The notes below the pieces were generated by a model that saw only the letters and a list, made by a program, of their open reading frames with translations, was not told the DNA's origin and did not search any database. A program made the position numbers and the translations under genes. Of a stretch of DNA of 64,000 nucleotides, positions 19,633 to 28,943 are shown piece after piece (position 1 is the first letter of the stretch; the number at the start of each line of letters is the position of its first letter). The stretch lies in NCBI GenBank assembly GCA_023957385.1, contig JAMLGZ010000001.1, positions 248,001-312,000 on the forward strand, written 5' to 3'. Source of the DNA: Brumimicrobium sp. (GTDB lineage: Bacteria; Bacteroidota; Bacteroidia; Flavobacteriales_D; Crocinitomicaceae).

Positions 19633-20336
19633 TCCTTTTGAAGGTTTTTAACATCAAGTACATCATAGACAAAGCATTCAGTATAATAGCTAGCAAAATG
19701 ATAGTAGTGTGTTTCGTTGGAAAAAGAACAAGTTAAATCAATACGTTGACCCCACTCTAAGCCTAAAGGCATTGGATACATCGGAGAAAGCGGCCCATGA
19801 ACACTACCTATTCCCTCAATCCATACTTCTTTAATAATGTTAAAAGGTTGATAGGGTATGTCTGGTTCTGTGAAATGGAATCTTCGGTATGGTTCACCAT
19901 TAATGTCAATGGTGTCTATCTGATTCACATATATCCATGAAGGAATGGTATCAAATGCGACACTTATGGTATATAAAGTACTATCACCTACATCTAAGGA
20001 AAAATCATAAATTAAATGACTTTGGGATGTGGCATCGCTTTTATAATAAACCTTTGAACCTTCACTTCTAAGAAATCCGCTTGATAGAATATTATTCTGA
20101 AAAAGAGAATCTTGACTAGAGTATAATTTCAACCAATTCGAATTATCGATAATTGTATCTCCAATAGTACTATGAATCCATGTTTTCACCCCTAAATGTG
20201 AAGGATTTTCTTGATTAGCATTTATGAAATTTCTTGCTACAAACCATTGTGAATTTGTATTTTCAAAATGATTCACCACTTGATTAAATCCGATTACAGG
20301 AAGAAAAATCAAAAAATAAAGGAATAATTTTTTCAT
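19404..20336 (-). CDS. Secreted protein of unknown function with T9SS sorting domain
   Basis: 310 residues with a signal peptide (MKKLFLYFLIFLPVIGFNQ), an unrecognised ~210-residue middle region and a C-terminal T9SS type A domain (~232-310). The sorting domain differs from that of the preceding glycoside hydrolase by only a few bases over about 228 positions, whereas the remainder is unrelated. It is probably exported and anchored at the surface. Function unknown. Confidence 0.75.
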   Translation of the reverse strand: MKKLFLYFLIFLPVIGFNQVVNHFENTNSQWFVARNFINANQENPSHLGVKTWIHSTIGDTIIDNSNWLKLYSSQDSLFQNNILSSGFLRSEGSKVYYKSDATSQSHLIYDFSLDVGDSTLYTISVAFDTIPSWIYVNQIDTIDINGEPYRRFHFTEPDIPYQPFNIIKEVWIEGIGSVHGPLSPMYPMPLGLEWGQRIDLTCSFSNETHYYHFASYYTECFVYDVLDVKNLQKELVKIYPNPAKDFLTISNMQNDDMDVEITNNLGQTILNTKINSNQYKVDIRNLKNGVYFLKLKQGDTIQISKIIKE

Positions 20337-20396
20337 AGGAGTTTGTTTTGAATGTTTTAGTAGGCATTTGACACACCGTGAATAGCTGTATGTTGT

Positions 20397-20912
20397 TTAT
20401 TTTCTGTCACGTTTCAATTTTTTCAATTTTTTTGTCTCTCTGATACTAATAGCACCTTCTTGTCTTGGTTGAAATGAAGTTAACCAAATGAGATGTTTAT
20501 TGTCACATTCTGGAATAGGATAAGGTCCTAAATATACATTTAAAAAACATCCAGCACGATCTGCAATTATTTCGTAACAAGTGTTATTCGCATTCGTGTC
20601 AAGAGTTACAGTCCATTTGTCATAATACATAAGTCTTACCGCCTCAATATTTTTAAATTTAAAATTTCTGTCTTTGTAAATCAAATTGAAGTCAACCAAA
20701 CTGTCAACATTATGAAATTGAAAGCAATTTAAACTATCATTTATTGTTGGTCTAAATTCTTTGTTTCCGCTTATCAAATAAAAGTCAAAGTTGTTATTTA
20801 AAGTGTCTTTGTTGTCAACTAAACTTATTTTAAAAGGTATCCAATCTGTTCCACGTTGTCCAAAAGTAAGCAACGATGCTAGAATGAAAAATATACTCGT
20901 TAATGTCTTCAT
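20397..20912 (-). CDS. Secreted protein of unknown function (171 aa)
   Basis: 171 residues with a signal peptide (MKTLTSIFFILASLLTFGQ), a beta-rich middle, and a basic C-terminal tail (KLKKLKRDRK). It has two cysteines, at NNTCYEI and AGCFLNV, in the middle, and one in PECDNKH. No recognised domain. It is a single-gene unit between cassette-type repeats. Confidence 0.65.
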   Translation of the reverse strand: MKTLTSIFFILASLLTFGQRGTDWIPFKISLVDNKDTLNNNFDFYLISGNKEFRPTINDSLNCFQFHNVDSLVDFNLIYKDRNFKFKNIEAVRLMYYDKWTVTLDTNANNTCYEIIADRAGCFLNVYLGPYPIPECDNKHLIWLTSFQPRQEGAISIRETKKLKKLKRDRK

Positions 20913-20924
20913 ATGATTATCGTT

Positions 20925-21112
20925 AACGTTTTTGGCGCTCGGCGTCCGGCCGGCTCTTTACATTAATCTTAGACACGAAGTTAATAATTTTTTCCTTACG
21001 AAATCCCGATAGCTATCGGGATTAAAACAGCTTGTATTGAGCTAGCTTGTACTGAGTTTACTGAAGTGAAGCACTTCTGGCACTTTGGATAAACCTGTTT
21101 AGGTATATTTTT
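20925..21112. repeat. Intergenic cassette-type repeat, copy 2
   Basis: It begins next to the upstream gene start with AACGTTTTTGGCGCTCGGCG, followed by the shared inner blocks: CTTAGACACGAAG, a perfect CCCGATAGCTATCGGG palindrome, and a GAGCTAGCTTGTACTGA stretch. It lies between two minus-strand genes of unknown function. Confidence 0.65.
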
Positions 21113-21772
21113 TTACTTGTAGTACAATTTAAATTTCTCAAAAGTATTTTGACCGGGAATATTTACTGTCATATAATAATATCCATCCTCTTTAGATAAA
21201 ATCTGATAAATATATTTATCTCCTTTTAAACTAAAGTTATATCTTATTTCATTGTTGCTTTCTATGAATATTAATTCAAATTCTGCTTTGTTAACCCAAT
21301 TATATGTTAGCTTAGAAGTAGTTTCGTCAGAAAAAAAGTCTGTCCATCTACCGCCTTCCATTATAACATTGGTTGTGTCTCCTGACCACTCAAGATAATA
21401 GAACTCTTTTTGGCTTTTAAATTCCTCCAGTTGTTTTTTGGAAATTTTAGGTTTTGGTTTTTTTGTAATTCTTATTAGCTCGTCTTTTGGAGGGTCTAAT
21501 CTGTCTAATAAAATTCGAAACTCTACGCAATTTCTTTGTAGTCTATAATAAATTCGTTTTTCTATTTCTTGACTTTGAGATTGTTCTATTTTGTTTAAAT
21601 ATGGATTAATTTGATATTCAATTAAAAAATGCATTTTTATGGTGTCATTTTTAGTTACTAATTCATTTAAATAATCACATACTAAACTTGCTACAGAGTC
21701 AATTTCTGTTATCGTTTGAGAAAATGATATATTAGAAATTCCAATTAATAAAATTATCAGTGCTTTTTTCAT
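21113..21772 (-). CDS. Secreted protein of unknown function (219 aa)
   Basis: About 219 residues starting at MKKALIILLIGISNISFSQ (signal peptide); an in-frame extension to 21874 reads into the flanking repeat and is not believed. A charged helical middle (KPKPKISKKQLEEFKS) precedes a beta-rich C-terminal part. No known domain. A single-gene unit in the array. Confidence 0.65.
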   Translation of the reverse strand: MKKALIILLIGISNISFSQTITEIDSVASLVCDYLNELVTKNDTIKMHFLIEYQINPYLNKIEQSQSQEIEKRIYYRLQRNCVEFRILLDRLDPPKDELIRITKKPKPKISKKQLEEFKSQKEFYYLEWSGDTTNVIMEGGRWTDFFSDETTSKLTYNWVNKAEFELIFIESNNEIRYNFSLKGDKYIYQILSKEDGYYYMTVNIPGQNTFEKFKLYYK

Positions 21773-21784
21773 CTTATTTAAATT

Positions 21785-21960
21785 CTGACTAACGTTTCCT
21801 CGGCTCAGCGTCCGGCCTGCTTTTACATTAAACTTAGATCCGAAGTTAATACTTTTTTCTTTATGAAGTCTCAATCGTTATCGTGATTAAAATAGCTTGT
21901 ATTGAGCTAGCTTGTACTGAATTTATTGAAGTGAAATAAAGCGTTACGCCCGCCTTGCGT
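21785..21960. repeat. Intergenic cassette-type repeat, copy 3
   Basis: It carries the outer block AACGTTTCCTCGGCTCAGCG, the inner blocks CTTAGATCCGAAG and GAGCTAGCTTGTACTGA, and ends in AAGCGTTACGCCCGCCTTGC. The right end matches the one at ~25525-25545. The two outer arms pair less well than in other copies, which may reflect recombination at its right side. Confidence 0.6.
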
Positions 21961-22162
21961 GCAGAGGGTAGATTACCCACGTTTGAGTAATGAATGTACG
22001 CATCAAATTCCATTCTCCCGTTATCCACGATGTCACAAACAGCCCGAAAAAGTTATAAACAATTAACGAAAAAATAATTAACAGACAGATTCCTGCCAAC
22101 TGTAATCCCGAAAATTCGGCTGTAAAAAAATCGAGCGGTACGACGTTATTCAACAACTGAAT

Positions 22163-22426
22163 GTTTTGAAAAAACAAGATAGAACAAACCCACAAATTTC
22201 AATGGCAAAACGAAACAGTTGTTAGATTGCTCTCAACATTGCTCGTGAAGCACGTCAAATACACGGTGGAATGGGAATCACAAGCGAATATTCCATTATG
22301 CGCCACATGGCAAACTTAGAATCGGTTGTAACGTATGAGGGCACACACGACATTCACTTGCTGATTACAGGAATGGATGTTACAGGGTTCTCTGCATTTA
22401 CAAGAGAAATGCCGGATTTGAAGTAA
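22163..22426 (+). pseudogene. C-terminal remnant of an acyl-CoA dehydrogenase (glutaryl-CoA dehydrogenase type)
   Basis: The frame reads QISMAKRNSC, an in-frame TAG, then [20 protein letters not shown] and ends with [16 protein letters not shown] and FTREMPDLK before TAA. These match the last ~85 residues of glutaryl-CoA-dehydrogenase-like proteins. The N-terminal ~300 residues are missing and replaced by repeat-array sequence. A stop interrupts the remnant, and the gene's own terminator survives downstream. It marks an edge where array material replaced a chromosomal gene. Confidence 0.85.
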
Positions 22427-22451
22427 TAACCTGAGTTCGATTAAAAAATAG

Positions 22452-22496
22452 AAAAACAAATGCCCCTCAATTCAACATCAAGGGGCATTTGTTTTT
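22452..22496 (+). terminator. Rho-independent terminator of the truncated acyl-CoA dehydrogenase gene
   Basis: A 16-bp stem (AAAAACAAATGCCCCT and its complement) around a 13-base loop, followed by T-rich sequence. Confidence 0.85.
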
Positions 22497-22640
22497 GTTT
22501 GAAGATACAATTGTTGTATTTGCAGTTTTTCACAATAGCAGAAACCCCAATAGAAAAAATCGATAATGCCGTAATACACCTAAAAGCAACTTAGCTCACT
22601 TGTATTTCGTCCTGTAAACAACAAATAATACTATATTTCT

Positions 22641-24152
22641 ATGAAACGTTTTTTTATTCTTTTTTTCGGATTACAAGTCCATTTTTTGTTTGGTCAAGTT
22701 AATCCATTGCTAAGTACAACTTGGAATCAGACGTGCTATTACAACGCCGACTGTCCGACGGTTGGTAGTGGAGGTGCTTGTGGAAAAGCATATACAGGAT
22801 GTAATGCAACTGCGATTGCTCAGATTTTCAAGTATTACAGTTATCCGGAAAGTGGTATGGAAAGCCATTGCAACACGAATAATGTAACGCATTGCGTTGA
22901 CTTTGATGCACAAACTTACGACTATACCTTGATGCCGAACACTGTTACATCAGCCAATCCGGAAGTTGCAAAATTGATGTATCATTTGGGAATTGCTGTG
23001 GATATGCAATGGAGTGGCACAAGTTCCGATTCGTTTTTTGGTATCATTCCACTCAAAAAATATTTCAAGTATTCGCCAAAAATGTATGCAACGGCTACTT
23101 TTATGTTCGATACAACCCAAGATTTAATTGAGGGAATAAAATCAGAATTGGATGCAGGAAGACCTGTATTTGCCAAAGGAGGAAGTCATTTCTACTTAAT
23201 AGACGGATACAATTTATCCGATGAATTTCATATGAATTTCGGATGGGGAGGTGTTTACGATAACTACTACAGCATAACAAGTGTTGTAAATGCAGGAGGA
23301 ACGTTTACGCCAACCAACTTCATATTCAACATAATGCCGATAAACGGAGATTTGGAAACTGCAAAAGATACAATTGTTGTTCCCGCAAATGCAGGTGTAA
23401 ACAATGCAATTGAATTTACTTCTCTCCACGATTGGACAATGAGTACCGACGATTCGTGGATACATCTGAACCTTACTTCGGGAAATAGCGGGTATTATAA
23501 TTTAGGTGGCGCAACATTTAATTACGAAATCAACAACGGTGGAGTACGATATGGCTATGTACTCATCGACAATGGAAACGATATTGATACCGTTGTGATA
23601 AAACAAGAGGCTTCCCCATTGGCTGTCAACCCAAACAACCTTTCTTACGATGCTTTAGGAGGAACACAGACCGTTTCGTTGTCCTATTACAGTTGGGGTA
23701 CTTGGAACGCTACTGCTTCGGATACATGGATAACACTTAGCTCTGCTTCGGGAACAGGAAACGGTGGTTTTGATGTAATTGTTGCCACCAATCCCGATGC
23801 TTTTTCACGAAACGGAACAGTCGTTGTTTCCGGAGGAAGTTTTACAGATACGATTGTCGTGGAACAAGAAGCCAATGGAACAGCATCTGTCCTAGCATTT
23901 GATGATGAAAGTGCATTTACCGTTTTTCCAAATCCATTTACAAGTGAAGCAATCGTGCAATTTTCCAAACCTGTAAACGACGCCACACTTGAACTCTATA
24001 ACCAATTGGGACAAAAAATATACACAAGAGAACACATTACGGGAAGTTCTGTTGTATTGGAAAGAAATCAGTTAGAAGACGGTGTGTATTACCTTTGGCT
24101 GTACAATTCCGATTATCAAATGGGTGTATTGAAATTGGTGGTAAAAGATTGA
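22641..24152 (+). CDS. C10-family (streptopain-like) cysteine peptidase with BACON domains and T9SS sorting domain
   Basis: 503 residues: signal peptide (1-19), a C10 catalytic domain with nucleophile C54 (AYTGCNATAIAQ) and H183 (KGGSHFYLIDGYN), two BACON-like modules (~243-325 and ~327-410), and a T9SS type A C-terminus (~425-503, FTVFPNPFTSEA). The domain lacks a long inhibitory propeptide. C10 enzymes degrade host or environmental proteins after secretion. It is one of few plus-strand genes in this region and follows the acyl-CoA dehydrogenase terminator. Confidence 0.88.
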   Translation: MKRFFILFFGLQVHFLFGQVNPLLSTTWNQTCYYNADCPTVGSGGACGKAYTGCNATAIAQIFKYYSYPESGMESHCNTNNVTHCVDFDAQTYDYTLMPNTVTSANPEVAKLMYHLGIAVDMQWSGTSSDSFFGIIPLKKYFKYSPKMYATATFMFDTTQDLIEGIKSELDAGRPVFAKGGSHFYLIDGYNLSDEFHMNFGWGGVYDNYYSITSVVNAGGTFTPTNFIFNIMPINGDLETAKDTIVVPANAGVNNAIEFTSLHDWTMSTDDSWIHLNLTSGNSGYYNLGGATFNYEINNGGVRYGYVLIDNGNDIDTVVIKQEASPLAVNPNNLSYDALGGTQTVSLSYYSWGTWNATASDTWITLSSASGTGNGGFDVIVATNPDAFSRNGTVVVSGGSFTDTIVVEQEANGTASVLAFDDESAFTVFPNPFTSEAIVQFSKPVNDATLELYNQLGQKIYTREHITGSSVVLERNQLEDGVYYLWLYNSDYQMGVLKLVVKD

Positions 24153-24160
24153 TTTTTCAA

Positions 24161-25369
24161 CTATTTTACAGCGTACAGTACCGGTCTGCTCGGGCTTGCA
24201 TCATTTTCAAAAGGTGCAACCTGCAACGACAAAAGATAATTTCCGTCGGGCACTTCGTTTGGAACAAAAATCAATTCTGTTATCGTCTTGTGAAACTGTG
24301 GATTTTCGGGAACTTGCCAAAATGCGTGATGCATCGCAAGAACACCATTGTCGGATTCTCTATCGACAGACGGTAAATCCAACAGCAAGTGTTCCACTCC
24401 TGCTTCGTTTAAGACATCAATGCACTGTACATCCATATACGGCGGATTGGTTGAAGAATAATCAACCGTCAATTTTTCTGTACTGTTTGGCAATGTACGA
24501 ATAATCAATGCCTTTGTCGTTTTGTCGCAATCAAAAGCAATTTTCAGTTGGAGATTATTAATTTGGTTTTTGTTTTCAATTTTATCTAAAGACCATAATT
24601 GATATTCGTTGATATATTTGTTATAAGTGTCTTGAGAATTTTCAGTGTTTATAAGAATATCTGGTGAAAACTCTGAGCAATCGTTAGTAAGAAGACTGTT
24701 TTTAATTTTTACAGCGTATCTATCCTCGTTGTTGTAACAAAAATAAAGTGTCCCCCGAATTTTAGGATCTTTGTCAAAATTTTTCCAAGGAGCAAATAAC
24801 TTGATGTCAGAATTTGGAATATCACCTATAAGAATCTTTTCATCTCCATCAATTATCAATTTGTTTTGGTAATCGTAAATTGCCAATTCGTCTTCTGAAC
24901 CGCAACATCCATATACTATTGTCTTGTAAGTATATACATCTAGTATTAAGTCATCACAATCCTTTTCAATAGTCAAGTCTATTTGTTGAGGATTGTCAAA
25001 CGGGTGAAGTTCTACTTTAATTTTTCTTTGTTGTCCTTCGCAACCTGTACACGTTTTTGAAATAGATGTGTATTTAGCAAAGTATTGTTTTAAGTCACTG
25101 TGATTACCGCTAATAGAGATGTGCTCTAATTTATAGTTTGTTTCAACTATCTGAAGATCGTAACCTGAATTTGCATCCCCCGCTGTGATAATGAATGATG
25201 ATTGTCCTGAGTCACTATAAATAAAATTTGTAGTATCTTTTTTATTGTCAGCTGAAACAGAAACATCAACTTCTGGAACAGAAATATCAACTTCGTTTTG
25301 CTCTTGTTTGTTTGAACAAGCACAAAGTAAGTTTGCAAATAGTGTTAGATATAATAGTCGTTTTATAAT
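24161..25369 (-). CDS. Predicted lipoprotein of unknown function, apparently without an ATG start
   Basis: The frame is open from about 25369 to 24161. Read from an ATT codon it begins IIKRLLYLTLFANLLCACSN, a lipoprotein signal with the modified cysteine in LCAC; the mature protein is ~385 residues. A TTG at 24976 would cut off this signal and a third of the protein, so it is a poor start. No ATG, GTG or TTG lies close before the signal. Either ATT is used or the original ATG was mutated. No known domain; cysteine motifs CTGCEG and YGCCGSE are seen. Confidence 0.6.
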   Translation of the reverse strand: MIKRLLYLTLFANLLCACSNKQEQNEVDISVPEVDVSVSADNKKDTTNFIYSDSGQSSFIITAGDANSGYDLQIVETNYKLEHISISGNHSDLKQYFAKYTSISKTCTGCEGQQRKIKVELHPFDNPQQIDLTIEKDCDDLILDVYTYKTIVYGCCGSEDELAIYDYQNKLIIDGDEKILIGDIPNSDIKLFAPWKNFDKDPKIRGTLYFCYNNEDRYAVKIKNSLLTNDCSEFSPDILINTENSQDTYNKYINEYQLWSLDKIENKNQINNLQLKIAFDCDKTTKALIIRTLPNSTEKLTVDYSSTNPPYMDVQCIDVLNEAGVEHLLLDLPSVDRESDNGVLAMHHAFWQVPENPQFHKTITELIFVPNEVPDGNYLLSLQVAPFENDASPSRPVLYAVK

Positions 25370-25439
25370 GGTTGTATTATATTGTAGGTACCGTTTCAGA
25401 CACCTGCCGCAGGGCGGATTTATCGGTAAATGTTAGAAC

Positions 25440-25571
25440 GAATATAAAGCTTTTTTTTAGAATAAATGTAAAAAACGGCCTATATTGAGCTAGCTAGCAC
25501 TGAATTTATTGAAGTGAAATAAAGCGTTTCGCCCGCTTTGCGAGTAGATGGCAAGTTACGCCTTCGTGCTT
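25440..25571. repeat. Intergenic cassette-type repeat, copy 4 (partial)
   Basis: It contains the shared blocks TATTGAGCTAGCTAGCACTG and GAAGTGAAATAAAGCG and ends in TTTCGCCCGCTTTGCGAG. On the minus strand the sequence GGCGTAAC follows the stop of the next gene, as expected of an attC-like left core. The inner palindrome block is missing. Confidence 0.55.
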
Positions 25572-26267
25572 TCATCTTTTCAAGATAATGTAGTCAAGCT
25601 GTTTTCCACAGTCTAAGGGTGATAAGCTGTTTCCTATGAATACCCACTTTGTCCAAGTTAATGTTGGTGGAGAAATATATATTGGATAATTCGTTAATGT
25701 CATTATAAAATAATTGCTATTTGAGTCTTTGATTGAATATCTGTCGTAGTCAAATGAAATTGTCCTAATTTTTTTCTTCACAAATTTTATTCTCCCAAAT
25801 TTATCTGTCAGCTGAGGGGTATTGCATTCGTCGTTAACCCAAATCTTGAAGTCAGTAACCACATCCCTTTTTGTTCTTGAGTTGTATTTTACTTTTGTTA
25901 ATTGTCCATCAATATAAATACGATGGTCGCCACGAATATGAATTGCATTGGTGTCATTAATGATTACCTCCACAACTGAATTATCACCAAGTGTGTCAAG
26001 AACGAATTCTTCAACTTGCTTTATAGTCCAAGGTTTTTTATAGTCTGTAAGAATCAATGTGTCCTTGCTAAGTATCCATTTTCCAGTAGAGGAAGTTGTC
26101 CCAAGTTTAAAAGATTCTTGATACATAAATGTCGAATCCCTTTTTAATTCGAGTTTGTAATAAAATCTACCGTCAGAATAAGAATAGGTCCCAATAATAC
26201 TGTTAGAACTTGTCTGTCCAAAAGTGAAAATAGGCAACAATATCAATATGAATATCAAAACTCTCAT
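25572..26267 (-). CDS. Secreted protein of unknown function (231 aa)
   Basis: About 231 residues from MRVLIFILILLPIFTFGQ; further upstream in-frame starts (26282, 26324) read into a palindromic repeat. The N-terminal half, including SIIGTYSYSD, YYKLELKRDSTF and GKWILSKDTLILT, resembles small beta-barrel lipocalin-like secreted proteins. The C-terminal half is unrecognised. A single-gene unit of the array. Confidence 0.65.
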   Translation of the reverse strand: MRVLIFILILLPIFTFGQTSSNSIIGTYSYSDGRFYYKLELKRDSTFMYQESFKLGTTSSTGKWILSKDTLILTDYKKPWTIKQVEEFVLDTLGDNSVVEVIINDTNAIHIRGDHRIYIDGQLTKVKYNSRTKRDVVTDFKIWVNDECNTPQLTDKFGRIKFVKKKIRTISFDYDRYSIKDSNSNYFIMTLTNYPIYISPPTLTWTKWVFIGNSLSPLDCGKQLDYIILKR

Positions 26268-26292
26268 TATTGTTGTCATCATAGCATAAGGC

Positions 26293-26460
26293 ATAACGGG
26301 TTGGAAAATTGGCGAGGGTGGCATTTTATCCTAATCCCGATAGCTATCGGGATTCAATCGAAGCAGAAACTTTGATTTTACTTAAATGTTCAATCAAAGA
26401 TGTTTCTGCCACTCTTGCCAATTTTTTTGTGTGCGTCCTGCATGAGCAGGAGCGCACCAG
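26293..26460. repeat. Palindromic attC-like site next to a group II intron
   Basis: Outer arms 26307-26323 and 26407-26423 are imperfectly complementary over 17 bases (AATTGGCGAGGGTGGCA). A second nested pair surrounds TTTCTGC/GCAGAAA, and the CCCGATAGCTATCGGG palindrome lies inside. Just outside, the minus strand reads CCCGTTATG, like an attC right core. A separate GTGTGCG...CGCAC hairpin follows at 26429-26457. Confidence 0.6.
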
Positions 26461-26516
26461 CTGCAAGCTCGTTGAAAATTTCAAAAATGCAAATTTAAAA
26501 CGACAAAAGCAAGTTG

Positions 26517-28357
26517 GTGTGCAAAATTATGTCCAGAGGGTGCGAATCCTTTAGGTGCAAGGGTAACGCCTTGAAGCCTTAGCAAGTCGCAAGGTTGCTA
26601 ACCGTGAGGTTAGGACTAAAGGAAGCGAGACTGCAAAATCCGGTACTGACGAACAGAAAGTACATAAGAGGCATTATGAAAAGGATGAGTATCCACAGCA
26701 ATACGACGTCCAACATCAGCAATCGAACGCTGACTCATCGCAGAGATGATTTTCATGATGTAGATGTACCAGGGATTGGATGAAGGAAAATGCTCTTACC
26801 AGAGGAGGTCTTGGAATAGATTCGGTTTCTATATGCCAAGAAGTCAGCAGAGGTCATAGTACTTTGTAGCAACGAGCTAAATGAAAAGTGAAGAAAAGTT
26901 TAGAGGTCTCACAAACAAAGGAAGGACTGAACGCAAGTTGGTTCACAATTCGGAATGGAATTGAAAGATAGCCACCCGAAACGTGAACAGGTTAAATAAA
27001 ATGTAAATTAAGAATGGTCGAACAAGTAGTACATCCTTACAACCTGCAAAAAGCCTTACGACAAGTTGTTGTCAATAAGGAGTGCAGGTATTGACGGCAT
27101 GAAAATCTCTGAACTTTCGGAAGTATTCCGAAAGGAAAAGATCACTATTATCCGCTCAATAAAAGACGAAAACTACTTGTCTCAACCCATTCTTGGAGTA
27201 GAAATTCCGAAAGGAAATGGAAAAACACGTCTGTTAGGAGTTCCAACGGTAAAGGATAGATTACTCCAACAAACAGTATCACAGGCTTTAATGCAACATT
27301 GGGAAGAGGATTTCAATGAAAATAGTTTTGGTTTTAGACCTAACAATGCCCGCCAAGCCGTAGGCAAAGCGATGCAATACATTCACGAGGGCAGAACTTA
27401 TATTGTGGACATTGACTTAAAAACCTTTTTCGATGAAGTTGACCACTGCTTACTCTTAAACCTACTGTACCAAAAGGTAAAATGCCCTAAAACACCAAAA
27501 CTTGTACGTCAATGGTTACGAGCACCGATTAAAATCAAGGGTAAATTACAAAGAGAAGAAGGAGTTCCACAAGGTTCACCTTTAAGCCCATTGTTATCTA
27601 ATATCTTACTCAACGAGTTGGATAAAGAATTAACAAGACGGAAACTCAAATTTGTACGTTATGCCGATGATTTTAGCATTTACTACATCACGAATACAAG
27701 CAATAATGACAATGAAAGCAATTTCAAGTTTTCTGAAAACCAAACTAAAACTCACGCTGAATGAGAAAGAGGGAATACGAAAACCTGTTCAGTTTGTAAT
27801 ACTTGGGTTCGGCTTCGTACCAACTTACAAGAAAGGAGACAAAGGAAATACCAATTAGTAGTAGGGGAGAAAGTATGGAACGTTAAAACAAACCTTGAAA
27901 ACGATTACAAGGAAAACAACGCCGATGAGCTTCGATGAGCGAATTACGAAGATAAAAGAAGTACAACGAGGATGGTTAACCTATTTTCGAGGTACGAGTA
28001 TCCAAGGTAAGCTCCGAGACTTAGACGGTTGGTTACGTAATCGTTTAAGGTATTGTATTTGGCACGACTGGAAAAAGTGGCGAAGAAAACGAGCTAATCT
28101 TATTAAATTAGGAGCAAGCGAAAGAGATGCCACACGCTGGAGCATGACACGAAAAGGAGGTTGGACGATAGCTCAAAGCCCTATTTTAGGTACAACCATT
28201 ACCTTGGAACGATTACGAAGACGTGGTTATGTTTCACTATCAGAAGTTTACATTGCATTGAACCCATCAACTTGCGAACCGCCGAGTACGTGAACCGTAT
28301 GCTCGGTGGTGTGAGAGGCGCACTCCGTTCCATTTTGGGCGGAGCCGTCTACTCGAT
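26517..28357 (+). mobile_element. Group II intron, decayed copy
   Basis: It starts GTGTG (consensus GTGYG) and ends CTACTCGAT. A domain V hairpin is visible near 28276-28319 (CCGCCGAGTACGTGAACCGT and a paired GCTCGGTGG arm). The 5' ribozyme region from ~26587 and the 3' end are nearly identical to the intact copy at 43121-44977. The first ~70 bases differ. It lies antisense to the neighbouring array genes. Its reverse-transcriptase gene is broken, so it could splice only if the ribozyme works and a maturase is supplied in trans. Confidence 0.85.
27014..28293 (+). pseudogene. Group II intron reverse transcriptase/maturase, frameshifted
   Basis: The start MVEQVVHPYNLQKALRQVV equals that of the intact copy at 43618. 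Several small deletions follow: two bases lost near 27078, three near 27345, others around 27550-27560, 27690 and 27765-27880. Together they break the frame repeatedly. The catalytic RYADDF motif is still readable near 27658. The maturase part is intact from ~27895. The gene is non-functional. Confidence 0.9.
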
Positions 28358-28418
28358 TGTAAGCTTGTCTTGTCCTGAAATAGGTTTACACATTTATTAA
28401 CCATAAAAAGTGTAAACA

Positions 28419-28943
28419 ATGCAAAAAAGTAAAGTCAATTTAGGACTAAAATCTTCGGGAGAATTTAATTTAGAAGAACGGAGGCAAATCATTGAAGAAT
28501 ATCTTCAATCAGATTGTACTAAAAGAGAAATCTGGTATAAATATACCGGTCAAGAACATGAAAAAGGTTATCTTTTAAATTGGATGCGTCAACTAGGTTA
28601 CCAAGTTCCAGAGAAAAGAGTTAAATTTGTTTCGACTAAAACACTAGCTATGAGCAACAAAGCCAAAGAATCGGTAGAAGTAACTCAATTAAAGGAAAAA
28701 ATTAAACAGCTAGAAAAGGCACTAGTCAGCTCTGAACTAAGAGCCACTGCGTATGAAACAATGATTGAAATTGCAGAAAAGGAGCTAAAAATAAGTATTA
28801 AAAAAAAGTCCAATACCAAAACAATCTTTACGATAAAAATGCGTCAACCTAAAATAGGATTAAGCAAATTATGCTGGTTGTTTGGTGTTACTCGTCAGGC
28901 ATATTATCAGAGTTTTTATAGAGCAGAATTTCCAAGAAATTGA
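28419..28943 (+). CDS. IS3-like OrfA (HTH and coiled-coil protein), fused by frameshift to the start of OrfB
   Basis: 174 residues. Residues ~1-60 form a helix-turn-helix (RRQIIEEYLQSDCTKREIW) followed by a coiled coil (~85-130), typical of OrfA. The last ~30 residues (PKIGLSKLCWLFGVTRQAYY) belong to the beginning of OrfB in related elements, so a programmed or accidental frameshift joins the two. It binds element ends in IS3 transposition. The partner transposase is broken. Confidence 0.7.
   Translation: MQKSKVNLGLKSSGEFNLEERRQIIEEYLQSDCTKREIWYKYTGQEHEKGYLLNWMRQLGYQVPEKRVKFVSTKTLAMSNKAKESVEVTQLKEKIKQLEKALVSSELRATAYETMIEIAEKELKISIKKKSNTKTIFTIKMRQPKIGLSKLCWLFGVTRQAYYQSFYRAEFPRN

Noticed and set aside
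21944..22195. Minus-strand open frame of 83 codons with hydrophobic stretches.
   Set aside because: It has a TTG start, overlaps the acyl-CoA dehydrogenase remnant and a repeat end, and matches no family. It may be a fragment, but no gene can be supported.
26595..26783. A 62-codon frame found identically at 43199-43387.
   Set aside because: Both lie in the structured 5' ribozyme region of the group II introns, so identity reflects the RNA, not a protein.
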